NCBI RefSeq assembly: GCF_000526915.1
Contig: NZ_JAGZ01000007.1
Span: 153,268-217,267, forward strand
Direction: 5' to 3'
Source of the DNA: Mycobacterium genavense ATCC 51234
Lineage (GTDB): Bacteria; Actinomycetota; Actinomycetes; Mycobacteriales; Mycobacteriaceae
DNA length: 64,000 bases
Shown one piece after another: positions 19,087 to 27,906 of this stretch (within the stretch, counting starts at the first letter, position 1; the number at the start of each line of letters is the position of its first letter). The translations under genes and the position numbers were made by a program. The notes under the pieces were generated by a model. It worked only from the letters and a program-made list of their open reading frames with translations. It was not told the DNA's origin and did not search any database.

Positions 19087-20507
19087 ACTACTTGGTGATC
19101 GGCCTCTACATCGTTTCCTTTGCCCTGTTCATCTACGGCCTGATGGGCCTGACCGGACCCAAGACCGCGGTACGCGGCAACCTGATCGCCGCGGTCGGCA
19201 TGGCCCTGGCTGTGGCCGCAACCCTGATCAAGATCCGCCACACCGAATCGTGGGTGCTGATCATCGCCGGTCTGGTGGTGGGCGTCGCGCTCGGCGTTCC
19301 GCCGGCCCGCTACACCAAGATGACGGCCATGCCCCAACTGGTGGCGTTCTTCAACGGCGTCGGCGGCGGCACCGTCGCGCTGATCGCACTCTCAGAATTC
19401 ATTGAGACACAAGGGTTTTCGGCCTTTCAGCACGGCGAGTCGCCGACCGTGCACATCGTGGTGGCCTCGCTGTTCGCCGCGATCATCGGGTCGATCTCGT
19501 TCTGGGGCTCGATCATCGCGTTCGGCAAGCTGCAGGAGATCATCTCCGGGGCTCCGATCGGCTTCGGCAAGGCCCAGCAGCCGATCAACCTGCTGCTGCT
19601 GGTCGGCGCGGTCGCGTGTGCGGTCGTCGTCGGCCTGCACGCCCATCCCAGCACCGGCGGCGCCCCGCTGTGGTGGATGATCGGCCTGCTGGCCGCCGCG
19701 GGGGTGCTGGGCCTGATGCTGGTGCTGCCCATCGGTGGTGCCGACATGCCGGTGGTCATCTCCCTGCTCAACGCGATGACCGGGCTGTCGGCCGCCGCAG
19801 CCGGTTTGGCGCTGAACAACACCGCGATGATCGTCGCGGGCATGATCGTCGGCGCCTCGGGTTCGATCCTGACCAACCTGATGGCCAAGGCGATGAACCG
19901 GTCCATCCCCGCGATCGTCGCCGGCGGCTTCGGGGGCGGCGGCGTGGCGCCCAGCGGCGACGGCGGCGGCGACAACACCGTCAAGGCCACCTCGGCCGCC
20001 GACGCCGCGATCCAGATGGCCTACGCCAACCAGGTGATCGTGGTGCCGGGCTACGGCCTGGCCGTCGCGCAGGCCCAGCACGCGGTCAAGGACATGGCGT
20101 CGCTGTTGGAAGACAAGGGTGTGACGGTGAAGTACGCCATCCACCCGGTGGCCGGCCGGATGCCCGGGCACATGAACGTGCTGCTAGCCGAGGCCGAGGT
20201 CGACTACGACGCCATGAAGGACATGGACGACATCAACGACGAGTTCGCCCGCACCGACGTCGCGATCGTCATCGGCGCCAACGACGTCACCAACCCGGCC
20301 GCCCGCAACGACGCCTCCAGCCCGATCTACGGCATGCCGATTCTCAACGTCGACAAGGCCAAGTCGGTGATCGTGCTCAAGCGGTCGATGAATTCCGGCT
20401 TCGCCGGCATCGACAACCCGCTGTTCTACGGCGAGGGCACCAGCATGCTGTTCGGCGACGCGAAGAAATCGGTGACCGAGGTCGCCGAGGAGCTCAAGGC
20501 GCTCTAG
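19083..20507 (+). CDS. pntB: NAD(P) transhydrogenase subunit beta, PntB
   Basis: 474 residues. The N-terminal two thirds are membrane helices of dII, and the C-terminal NADP-binding dIII starts after a Gly-rich linker (GGFGGGGVAPSGDG) with VIVVPGYGLAVAQAQHAV, GRMPGHMNVLLAEA and IGANDVTNPAARND. Together with PntAa/PntAb it forms the proton-translocating transhydrogenase that makes NADPH. A perfect-scale terminator hairpin follows 13 bp after the stop. Corresponds to Rv0157. Intact. Confidence 0.96.
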   Translation: MNYLVIGLYIVSFALFIYGLMGLTGPKTAVRGNLIAAVGMALAVAATLIKIRHTESWVLIIAGLVVGVALGVPPARYTKMTAMPQLVAFFNGVGGGTVALIALSEFIETQGFSAFQHGESPTVHIVVASLFAAIIGSISFWGSIIAFGKLQEIISGAPIGFGKAQQPINLLLLVGAVACAVVVGLHAHPSTGGAPLWWMIGLLAAAGVLGLMLVLPIGGADMPVVISLLNAMTGLSAAAAGLALNNTAMIVAGMIVGASGSILTNLMAKAMNRSIPAIVAGGFGGGGVAPSGDGGGDNTVKATSAADAAIQMAYANQVIVVPGYGLAVAQAQHAVKDMASLLEDKGVTVKYAIHPVAGRMPGHMNVLLAEAEVDYDAMKDMDDINDEFARTDVAIVIGANDVTNPAARNDASSPIYGMPILNVDKAKSVIVLKRSMNSGFAGIDNPLFYGEGTSMLFGDAKKSVTEVAEELKAL

Positions 20508-20520
20508 CGAATTCACCCGC

Positions 20521-20576
20521 CGAACGTGCTCTGGTGGCGAAAATCTGGGCGGAAACGCGCCATCAGAGCACGTTCG
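20521..20576. terminator. Long inverted repeat between convergent pntB and TetR gene
   Basis: CGAACGTGCTCTGGTGGCG (20521-20539) pairs with 20558-20576 over 19 bp with a single G/T mismatch around an 18-nt loop. No U-run follows on either side, so it would act as a bidirectional, U-less mycobacterial-type terminator. Confidence 0.7.
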
Positions 20577-20588
20577 ACGGGGTGGCCG

Positions 20589-21227
20589 TTAGGCGCGCGG
20601 TAGCGCCGCGACAACCGGGCCGACCCACAGTCCGAGCAGCCGGCGCAATTCGGCCCCGTCGCCGGTCGGCGGCGACAGGATGAACGACTGCAAGGTGCGC
20701 AGTACGATCTGCAGGATGTCCTCGATTGCGGCGGGAGCGTATGCCGACCAGTCGACGTCGAGGCGGTCCAAGATCGAACGTCCCAGCACGTACGCGGTCT
20801 CGTTGGTGACGGTGACCTGTTCGGCGAACGCGCCGGTGCGCGACACCCGCAGCAGCAGGCCGATGTAGGGATCCTTCGGCAAGCGCTCCAGGGTCAGGCA
20901 AATGCCCTCGATCAACGCCGCCGCCGGATCGGTCATCCCGTGCAGCGCCGTCGCCAGGTGGTCCATGAAGTCGTCGGTCGCACCCAGGGCGGTGGCCTGC
21001 AGCAGCTCGTCGGTCGAGGCGAAGTAGTGGTAGATCGTCTGCCGCGTTACGTTCAGCGTGCGCGCCACATCGGCCAGCGTGGTCTGGTCGCCGCGCTCGT
21101 CGATGGTTCGACGGGTGGCCGCCAGGATCCGGGCTACCGCCTCCTCGTCGGTGGCCGGCACGCTGCCACCCCATCCACGGGTCCGCACATCGCGACGATA
21201 TCCGATCAGGTGCGCTTCGACGGTCAT
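20589..21227 (-). CDS. TetR-family regulator (Rv0158 type)
   Basis: 212 residues from ATG 21227; the first ~25 residues are poorly constrained and an internal start is possible. HTH: RGDQTTLADVARTLNVTRQTIYHYFASTDELL. The C-terminal half is a typical all-helical ligand domain. It is divergent from the CYP125-like gene with only 32 bp between the starts, so it may control it. It is convergent with pntB. Intact. Confidence 0.88.
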   Translation of the reverse strand: MTVEAHLIGYRRDVRTRGWGGSVPATDEEAVARILAATRRTIDERGDQTTLADVARTLNVTRQTIYHYFASTDELLQATALGATDDFMDHLATALHGMTDPAAALIEGICLTLERLPKDPYIGLLLRVSRTGAFAEQVTVTNETAYVLGRSILDRLDVDWSAYAPAAIEDILQIVLRTLQSFILSPPTGDGAELRRLLGLWVGPVVAALPRA

Positions 21228-21259
21228 ACGTCTAGCAATTATCTGTATGATCGAGCATC

Positions 21260-22492
21260 ATGAGCACAACGACGTGTCCGTTCGGGGAGAACTTCGATTT
21301 CACCGATCCCGACGTCTTGCTGGCCGGCCTTCCGGTCGCCCAATTCGCGGAGCTGCGCCGCACGGCACCGGTGTGGTGGAACCCGCAGCCCGAGTCGGTC
21401 TTCGACGACGGGGGCTACTGGGTGATCAGCCGCCACGAGGACGTCAAGGCCGTCTCCCGGGACAGCCACCTGTGGTCGACCAACCGCAAGGGCGCCGTCA
21501 TGCGGCTTTTCGACGGGGTCACCGCCGAGCAGCTCGAGCTGACCAAGGCCTTGCTGATCAACCGCGACGCCCCGGAACACACCCGGCTGCGCAAGCTGGT
21601 GTCACGGCTGTTCACCCCGCGCGCGATCGCCTCGCTCGAGGAGAAGCTGGCCGCAGCGGCGGCCGAGATCGTGCGCACCGCCGCGCGCAAGGGCGACGGC
21701 GACTTCGTCGGCGACGTCGCGATGAACCTGCCCCTGCTGGCGATCGCCGACCTGATCGGCGTGCCGGAGGCCGATCGCGCGAAGCTGTTCGACTGGACCA
21801 ACGCGATCATGAACACCGACGACCCCGACTTCGACAGCGACCCCACCGTCGCCAACGCCGAGCTGATGGCCTACGCCTACAACATGGCCGACGAGCGGCG
21901 CCGCTGCCCGGTGGACGACATCGTCACGCGCCTGATTCAGGCCGACATCGACGGGGATGCGCTCGGCGACGTCGAATTCGCGTTCTTCGTCATCCTGTTG
22001 GCCGTGGCGGGCAACGAAACCACCCGCAACGCCATGACGCACGGGATGAACGCGTTCTTCGACAACCCCGAGCAGTGGGAATTATTCAAGCGGGAGCGCC
22101 CGGCCACCGCGGTCGACGAGATCATCCGGTGGGCCAGCCCGGTGCATTGCTTCCAGCGCACCGCCCTTGCCGACGTTGAAATCGGCGGTGTCACCGTCAA
22201 GGAAGGCCAGCGGGTGGGCCTGTTCTACAGTTCGGCCAACTTCGACGAGGAAGTTTTCGACCATCCCTTCCGGTTCGACATCTCGCGCAATCCCAATCCG
22301 CACCTGAGTTTCGGCGGCAGTGGGGCGCACTACTGTATCGGCGCCAACCTGGCCCGGATGGAGATCAAGCTGATTTTCGACGAGCTCGCCGAGCAGATAC
22401 CCGACATCACCAAGCTCGCCGAACCGCAGCGACTGCGATCGGGCTGGATCAACGGGGTCAAACGCCTTGATGTCGCCTACGGCACCAGGTAG
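21260..22492 (+). CDS. Cytochrome P450, CYP125-like
   Basis: 410 residues, intact. Heme loop FGGSGAHYCIGANLARM with Cys359, I-helix LLAVAGNETTRNAMTHGM, and ExxR in VDEIIRWASPV. Phrases such as PHLSFGGSGAHYCIG, DIVTRLIQADIDGD, LLINRDAPEHTRLRK and LRSGWINGVK closely match steroid C26-monooxygenase CYP125 (Rv3545c) as I recall it, so sterol side-chain hydroxylation is the best guess. It is not at the cholesterol locus, so it is likely a paralogue. It stands alone after the divergent TetR. Confidence 0.88.
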   Translation: MSTTTCPFGENFDFTDPDVLLAGLPVAQFAELRRTAPVWWNPQPESVFDDGGYWVISRHEDVKAVSRDSHLWSTNRKGAVMRLFDGVTAEQLELTKALLINRDAPEHTRLRKLVSRLFTPRAIASLEEKLAAAAAEIVRTAARKGDGDFVGDVAMNLPLLAIADLIGVPEADRAKLFDWTNAIMNTDDPDFDSDPTVANAELMAYAYNMADERRRCPVDDIVTRLIQADIDGDALGDVEFAFFVILLAVAGNETTRNAMTHGMNAFFDNPEQWELFKRERPATAVDEIIRWASPVHCFQRTALADVEIGGVTVKEGQRVGLFYSSANFDEEVFDHPFRFDISRNPNPHLSFGGSGAHYCIGANLARMEIKLIFDELAEQIPDITKLAEPQRLRSGWINGVKRLDVAYGTR

Positions 22493-22581
22493 GCCGGGTC
22501 ACCGAGCTGGGCGCCAATTGCCGTGTGGCACAACGTGAATGCGCGACGCTAGGCTGCCCGTCAGCGGCGGGAAAGATTGGT

Positions 22582-22707
22582 CTAGACGGGTGGGTAGGCC
22601 GGCGGGGGGTACCCGTTGCCGTCGACAACCCCGCGCAGGCCCCAGGTGAAATACTTCATGAAGAATTCGATTTCGTCGCTGCCGTCGTAGTCCGGACTCG
22701 GATCCAT
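22582..22707 (-). CDS. Small acidic Pro/Tyr-tailed protein of unknown function (41 aa)
   Basis: The frame starts MDPSPDYDGSDEIEFFMKYF and ends GNGYPPPAYPPV. AGAGGTGGGGC directly upstream of its ATG is a good ribosome site, and a 29-bp palindrome lies 20 bp upstream, both favouring a real gene. An acidic N-terminus, an aromatic core and a PPxYPP tail are visible; there is no membrane segment or signal peptide. I do not recognise the family. It may belong with the P450 (convergent) or with the divergent TetR gene. Confidence 0.6.
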   Translation of the reverse strand: MDPSPDYDGSDEIEFFMKYFTWGLRGVVDGNGYPPPAYPPV

Positions 22708-22726
22708 CGCCCCACCTCTGTACTCG

Positions 22727-22755
22727 CGACTAGTTCGATTATCGAAGTCTAGTCG
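22727..22755. promoter_or_regulatory. 29-bp palindromic operator candidate
   Basis: CGACTAG (22727-22733) and CTAGTCG (22749-22755) flank an inner dyad TTCGA-TTA-TCGAA (22734-22746). This extended, near-perfect palindrome is in the divergent gap between the 41-codon gene and the TetR gene at 22882. It is the natural candidate for autoregulation by that TetR. Confidence 0.55.
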
Positions 22756-22796
22756 CATCCGCGCCGGTGCGACAGGCACCGATACCTCTAAACTGT

Positions 22797-22812
22797 CCAA
22801 CCAGTTGATTGG
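22797..22812. promoter_or_regulatory. CAAC-CA-GTTG dyad upstream of TetR
   Basis: CCAACCAGTTGATTGG contains the dyad CAAC/GTTG with a 2-bp centre and outer CCAA/TTGG. It lies 70 bp upstream of the TetR start and differs from the KstR consensus at one fixed position. It may be a second operator or a KstR-like site. Confidence 0.35.
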
Positions 22813-22881
22813 TACTTTGCCTAGATCGGGCCCGAAGCCACGCCCATTCGGCCCCGCTGGTAGCGACGATAGTGAGTACAG

Positions 22882-23517
22882 ATGACATCCGACAGCATCA
22901 CCCGCAACGGGTTGACGCGCCGCGAGGAGTTGCTGGCGGTCGCCACCAAGCTGTTCGCCGCCCGGGGCTATCACGGCACCCGGATGGATGACGTCGCCGA
23001 CGTCATCGGCCTGAACAAGGCGACCGTCTACCACTACTACGCCAGCAAGTCGCTGATCCTGTTCGACATCTACCGCCAGGCCGCCGAGGGCACGCTGGCC
23101 GCCGTGCACGACGACCCGTCCTGGACGGCCCGCGAGGCGCTCTATCAATACACGATTCGGCTGCTCACGGGCATTGCGAGCGATCCCGAGCGGGCCGCGG
23201 TGTACTTCCAGGAGCAGCCTTACATCACCGAATGGTTCACCGAGGAACAGGTCGCCGAGGTCCGGGAGAAGGAAGCCCAGGTCTACCACCACGTGCACGG
23301 CCTGATCGACCGCGGCATCGCCAACGGCGAGTTCTATCGGTGCGATTCGCATGTGCTGGCGCTGGGCTACATCGGGATGACGCTGGGCAGCTACCGCTGG
23401 CTGCGGCCGAGCGGACGGCGCAGCGCCAAGGAGATCGCCGCCGAGTTCAGCACGGCGCTGCTGCGCGGGTTGATTCGTGACGAGACGATCCGCACGGAGT
23501 CTCCGCTCGGGCCGTAG
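22882..23517 (+). CDS. TetR-family regulator (KstR2/FadR-like architecture)
   Basis: 211 residues, intact. HTH: YHGTRMDDVADVIGLNKATVYHYYASKSLILFDIY. The C-terminal domain has YFQEQPYITEWFTEEQVAEVREKEAQVYHHV and LGSYRWLRPSG, a layout shared with acyl-CoA-responsive regulators such as KstR2. It is flanked by several palindromes and followed by a small membrane-protein gene and a DapB-like/SDR pair, its likely regulon. The ligand is unknown. Confidence 0.88.
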   Translation: MTSDSITRNGLTRREELLAVATKLFAARGYHGTRMDDVADVIGLNKATVYHYYASKSLILFDIYRQAAEGTLAAVHDDPSWTAREALYQYTIRLLTGIASDPERAAVYFQEQPYITEWFTEEQVAEVREKEAQVYHHVHGLIDRGIANGEFYRCDSHVLALGYIGMTLGSYRWLRPSGRRSAKEIAAEFSTALLRGLIRDETIRTESPLGP

Positions 23518-23532
23518 CCCCACTAGGCGCGG

Positions 23533-23550
23533 ACTACTACAAAGAGTAGT
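23533..23550. promoter_or_regulatory. ACTACT/AGTAGT inverted repeat upstream of DUF4383 gene
   Basis: ACTACT (23533-23538), a 6-nt spacer, then AGTAGT (23545-23550), 32 bp upstream of the membrane-protein ATG. A related dyad with the same AGTAG core occurs after that gene at 24032-24045, suggesting one regulator for both. Confidence 0.45.
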
Positions 23551-23582
23551 ATTCGGGCCACCGGCTATCCCGGAGGTTCACG

Positions 23583-24017
23583 ATGAAGTGGAGTTTCGCT
23601 CAAATCGGCCTGTTGATCATCTGCATCGTCCACGTGATCCAGGCCGTGATCGGTTTCATTCTCGAGCCCAGTTTCGCGACCGGTCCGGGCGCGCCGACCG
23701 TGTAGCTGTGGGGGATGGATTACAACGGATGGCACGCCGTGGCGGGTCTGGCCCTGTTCGCACCCGGCCTGGTATTCGCGCGGCGAAAATCATGGTCGGT
23801 CTTGTATCTGATGCTTGCCGCCGCGGCCGGCGCGCTGCCGGGTATCTGGGCGTTCTTCTTTCATCAGGTCGCCCTGGTCTTCAGTTTTCCCAACAACACC
23901 ACCGACGCGGTCGTGCACCTGGTCACCGCGGTGATCATGGTCGCGGTGGCCGGCATCCAGATCCGGATGGACGGCGGACTGCGGAATTCGCTCGCCGACC
24001 TGCACAGGACCCGGTAG
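23583..24017 (+). pseudogene. Small four-helix membrane protein (DUF4383-like) with amber stop
   Basis: CCCGGAGG precedes ATG 23583. The frame codes for about 144 residues with four hydrophobic helices (LLIICIVHVIQAVIGFIL, GWHAVAGLALFAPGLVF, LYLMLAAAAGALPGIWAFFF, VVHLVTAVIMVAVAGI). TAG at 23703-23705 interrupts codon 41 between GAPTV and LWGMDYNGW; the frame is otherwise unbroken. CAG to TAG is the simplest change. Members of this membrane family have no known role. A start at the downstream ATG (MDYNGWHAV) could give a three-helix product. Confidence 0.78.
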
Positions 24018-24324
24018 CGCACCCGGCCGCTGAGTAGAACTACTCATCCCTAACGCGCGTAGCACTGCGCGGGCCGTGGGGGTCATTGCCCGGCAATGCT
24101 TTTCGGGTGCAAACACTTCCTAGCCCGCCGAGCAGGCCGCCCAGACGCCGGCCGACCGCGACCGCGCCTCCTCACTCGCGAGCGTAAGCACCCGGCGAGA
24201 TCGCGGTCGATTTTTCGCACCGGGTTTACGCTGGCGGGCGATCGCGCTCCCGGCGCGCAAGGTCCCGGAAGTTATGGACTAGTGTCTAGAAAAGCTTCCA
24301 GGCTTCAAGGGACGGAGACTGAAG
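24018..24324. other. Intergenic region with AGTAG dyad
   Basis: No coding signal is convincing in this 307-bp gap. GAGTAG-AA-CTACTC is a dyad at 24032-24045, and CTAG-TGT-CTAG lies about 40 bp upstream of the next gene. A GGGACGGAGA ribosome-site-like stretch ends the gap. Confidence 0.6.
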
Positions 24325-25427
24325 ATGGCGATCCGCGTCGCGCACGTCGGTACCGGAAATGTCGGAGGCCTGGCCCTGGAGCCGAACTGATCGCGAATCC
24401 ACAGTTTGACCTGGTCGGCGTCAACGTGTCCACGCCGGAAAAGGTGGGCTGCGACGCCGGCGAGCTGTGCGGCGTCGGCCTGGACACCCCCGCGGTCACC
24501 GGCATCAAGGCCGTCAACGACCTGGACGCCATCATCGCCGGCAAACCCGACTGCGTCGTCTACTGCGCGATGGGCGACACCCGGCTGCCCGAGGCGATGG
24601 CCGACGTCATGCGCATCCTGGCCGCCGGCATCAACGTCGTCGGGTCGTCGCCCGGGCTGCTGCAGTTCCCCTGGGGCGTGATGCCGGACAAGTACATCGC
24701 CCGCGTGGAAGATGCTGCCAGGCAAGGCAATTCGAGCATCTTCATCAGTGGCGTCGACCCGAGATTCGCCAACGACCTGATCCCGTTCGCGCTGGCCGGG
24801 ACCTGTCAGCGCATCGAGCAGGTGCGCTGCATGGAGATTCACGACTATGCCAGCTACAACGGCGAAGAAGTCATGACCTACATGGGGTTCGCCCGACCCA
24901 TGGACGAGATCCCGATGCTGCTGCAGCCGGGCGTCCTGTCCATCGCGTGGGGGACCGTGATCCGTCAGCTGGCGGCCGGCCTCGGCATCGCGGTCGACGA
25001 GATCACCGAGTCCTACCAACGCGAGCCGGCTCCGGAGGACTTCGACATCGCGGTCGGCCACGTGGCCAAGGGCACCGTGGCGGTGCTGCAGTTCGAGATT
25101 CGCGGCATGGTCAAGGGTCACCCCGCCATCGTGATCGAACACGTCACCCGGCTGCGGCCCGACCGGCGCCCCGACTTGCCCCAGCCCGCCTCCGGGGACG
25201 GCTCGTACCGCGTCGAGATCACCGGCGAACCGTCGTATGCCGTGGACATCATTCCCAGCAGCCGCAAGGGCGACCACAACCACGCCGCGATCGCCGGCGC
25301 CGCGGGCCGCATCGTCAACGCGATCCCGGCCGTGATCGCCGCACCTCCGGGCATTCGGACCACACTCGACCTGTCGCTGATAACCGGCAAAGTCCTTTAC
25401 GCGCCAAGCACTTTGGTGACCACTTGA
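24325..25427 (+). pseudogene. DapB-like NAD(P)-binding oxidoreductase, frameshifted
   Basis: ATG 24325 starts MAIRVAHVGTGNVGGLAL, a Rossmann start (GTGNVG), then hits TGA within 22 codons. The rest (ELIANPQFDLVGVNVSTPEK to the stop at 25427) is in another frame, so an indel lies at about 24378-24392. The body resembles the mycobacterial dihydrodipicolinate-reductase-like/amine dehydrogenase-like family (DCVVYCAMGDTRLPEAM, VGSSPGLLQFPWG, SIFISGVDPRFANDL). Substrate unknown. It is followed 19 bp later by an SDR with a good GGAG site, a likely operon. Without the nucleotide-binding start it cannot function. Confidence 0.82.
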
Positions 25428-25446
25428 ATCGAAAGGAGACCCTCAC

Positions 25447-26190
25447 GTGGGTCGGGTAGACGGAAAAGTTGCACTCATCAGTGGCGCCGCCGGTGGCATG
25501 GGCGCCGAAGACGCGCGCCTGCTCGTCGAGGAGGGCGCCAAGGTGGTGATCGGCGACATCCTCGACGACCAGGGCAAGGCGCTGGCCGACGAGCTCGGCG
25601 ACTCCGCGCGCTACGTCCATCTCGACGTCACGCAGCCCGACCAGTGGGACGCCGCGGTCGCTACCGCGATCGGCGAATTCGGGAAGCTCAACGTACTGGT
25701 CAACAACGCAGGCACGGTCGCGCTCGGGCCGCTCAAGAGCTTCGATCTGGCCAAGTGGCAGAAGGTCATTGACGTCAACCTGACCGGGACGTTCCTGGGC
25801 ATGCGAGTGGCCGTCGAGCCGATGATCGCCACCGGCGGCGGCTCGATCATCAACGTGTCGTCGATCGAGGGCCTGCGCGGCGCTCCCATGGTGCACCCCT
25901 GCGTCGCGTCCAAATGGGGCGTGCGCGGCCTGGCCAAGTCGGCCGCCCTGGAGCTGGCGCCGCACAACATCCGGGTCAACTTCGTGCATCCCGGCTTCAT
26001 CAAGACCCCGATGACCAAACACCTGCCCGAGGACATGGTCACCATCCCGCTGGGCCGGCCCGGGCAAGTGCGCGAGGTCGCGACGTTCGTCCTGTTCCTG
26101 GCCAGCGACGAGTCGTCCTATTCCACCGGCAGCGAGTTCATCATGGACGGCGGCCTGATCACCGACGTGAACCACAAGGACTTGTTCTGA
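25447..26190 (+). CDS. Short-chain dehydrogenase with catalytic Tyr replaced by Cys
   Basis: GTG 25447 follows GAAAGGAGACC. The 247 residues align well, from memory, with FabG3/3alpha,20beta-hydroxysteroid dehydrogenase (Rv2002 type): SGAAGGMGAEDARLLVEEG, LVNNAGTVALG, INVSSIEGLRG, and FLASDESSYSTGSEF. The active-site motif that should read YxxxK is HPCVASKWG: residue 152 is Cys (TGC at 25900-25902) while Lys156 remains. One base (TAC to TGC) explains it. Loss of the catalytic tyrosine should abolish dehydrogenase activity, so this may be a pseudogene without a frame lesion. Confidence 0.88.
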   Translation: MGRVDGKVALISGAAGGMGAEDARLLVEEGAKVVIGDILDDQGKALADELGDSARYVHLDVTQPDQWDAAVATAIGEFGKLNVLVNNAGTVALGPLKSFDLAKWQKVIDVNLTGTFLGMRVAVEPMIATGGGSIINVSSIEGLRGAPMVHPCVASKWGVRGLAKSAALELAPHNIRVNFVHPGFIKTPMTKHLPEDMVTIPLGRPGQVREVATFVLFLASDESSYSTGSEFIMDGGLITDVNHKDLF

Positions 26191-26283
26191 CGCGCGCGGA
26201 TTGGGTCCGCCGCCGGGGTTCGCCACTGAAAACGCTTGCGCATCAATACTATTAGCGCACACCGGGTTTGGGCGGCGCTTTGG

Positions 26284-27841
26284 TCAGGCCCCGCATTGAC
26301 CGGCGGCCTCGGCGGGACCGTTGCAGAACGGCAATTCGGCGATGCCTTTGACGGTCATCTCCAGGAGTTGGCCGGGCAAGACCGCGGCGAGATGAGCCGT
26401 CACCGGTGCGCCGACCATATAGAAAGCATCCGAGCTGGCCGTGACGGCTCCGCTGGCGAAGCCGTTCGCGACCGAGGTGAGCGCGAAGTCAATGGTGTTT
26501 TCCGTTGGTGTCGCGCAGGCGGTGCATCCTCGGTAGGTCAATCGACCGGTGCCGGTGCTGTCGATGACGACCCTGCCGGTGTGTGCCTGCCAGACGCCGA
26601 CGTAGGGGGCCAACCCGGGTATTTCGGCACTAGAAGAAGCAGGCGAGGACACTGGGCCCGCCGAGGGTGGAGTGGGTTGCGCGGCCGGCGCCACCGACGG
26701 CGCGGGTTGCGCGGTCGGGGTTGGGGTTGGCGGCTGGTGTCCGGATAGGAGTGCCCGCGCGGGGCCATAGACGGCGAGGCCCACACCGATCACGACCGCG
26801 CCCAGTACGGCAATCAGCCAGCTCGGACGCCGTCGCGAGGGACGTCGTGGCGGTGCACCGATGGGGGAGGGTTGGTAGTCGACGGGACCGGCTGCCGGGG
26901 CAGGGGACGCGCCAACCGGACGCTGATGCGTGGCGGCGAGGTCGGGGGCGGGTGGCAAACGATCGGCTGCGTGGGCGCGGGCGGTGGTCGGGTCCGAAAT
27001 CCGCGTGGACGCGCCGCGCGGTGCCAGCGGCATCGTGATGGCGTCGCGGGCGGCATCGGCCAGCTCGACGGTAGTGCTGTAGCGGTGGTCGGGGTCCTTG
27101 GCCATGCCGGTCGCGATGACTTGATCGACCTGAGGGGGCACGTCGGGCCGGGTGACCGTGACCTGAGGCGGTGGAATGTGAAAGTGCGCCGCCACCAGCT
27201 GCGCCATCGTGTCGCCAGGAAAGGGCGGATGCCCCGTCAGGGCCTCGTACAGCACACACGCCAGCGAATGGACGTCCGCGCGCGTCTTCTTCCGCCTGAT
27301 TGTCCAGACGCTCGGGTGCGATGTATTCGAACGTGCCGATTGGGTTGCTGTACTTCGTCATCCGGGTGTCGTTAATCGCGCGGGCGATGCCGAAGTCGAT
27401 GAGGTAGGCGAAGTCGTCGTCGTCGATCAGGATGTTCGACGGTTTGATATCGCGGTGCAGCAGGCCCGCCTGGTGGGCCGCGTGCACGGCTTTGGCGACC
27501 TGTTCGATGATGCGCACCGCGCGTGCGGGAGCCAGCGGCCCCTCGCCGAGTACAGCTTGCAGATCGCGCCCCTCGATGAGACGCATATCGACGTAAAGCT
27601 GGCCTTCGATTTCGCCGTAGTGATGGATCGGAATGATGTGCGGGTTGTTCAACCGTGCGGCGGCGTGGGCCTCCCGACGGAATCGCCGCTGAAATTCTTC
27701 ATCGTCGGAAAAATGCGCGGGTAGCAATTTCAGGGCGACGATCCGGTCCGTTTCGCTGTCATGGGCGCGCCACACTTCACCCATGCCCCCGCGGCCCAGC
27801 ACTTCGATAAGTCGATAACGCCCGAACGGCGTGCCTTTCAC
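26284..27841 (-). pseudogene. PknH-like receptor Ser/Thr kinase, frameshifted in the kinase domain
   Basis: GTG 27841 begins a Hanks-type kinase: LGRGGMGEVWRAH (P-loop), VALKLL (ATP Lys), HRDIKPSNILI (catalytic loop), LIDFGIARA (DFG). After QAEEDAR the frame breaks near 27283; the next frame continues with LYEALTGHPPFPGDTMAQ. Two bases are missing from a GCGCGC run. The second frame gives the C-lobe end, a Pro/Thr-rich linker, one membrane helix (LIAVLGAVVIGVGLAVYG), and a ~150-residue outer sensor domain with RGCTACATP and FCNG cysteines. It lies downstream of an EmbR-like gene, as pknH does beside embR. Truncation removes the C-lobe, membrane anchor and sensor. Confidence 0.88.
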
Positions 27842-27906
27842 CGGCTCACCATATGTGATCAGTCGCGTCGGTGGCGATGAATCCGGTTCGCAGAGTTCGC
27901 GGGCGG

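Noticed and set aside
24096..24324. An apparent N-terminal extension of the DapB-like gene
   Set aside because: Arg/Ser-rich sequence without domain character; the correct Rossmann start GTGNVG is in another frame from 24325.
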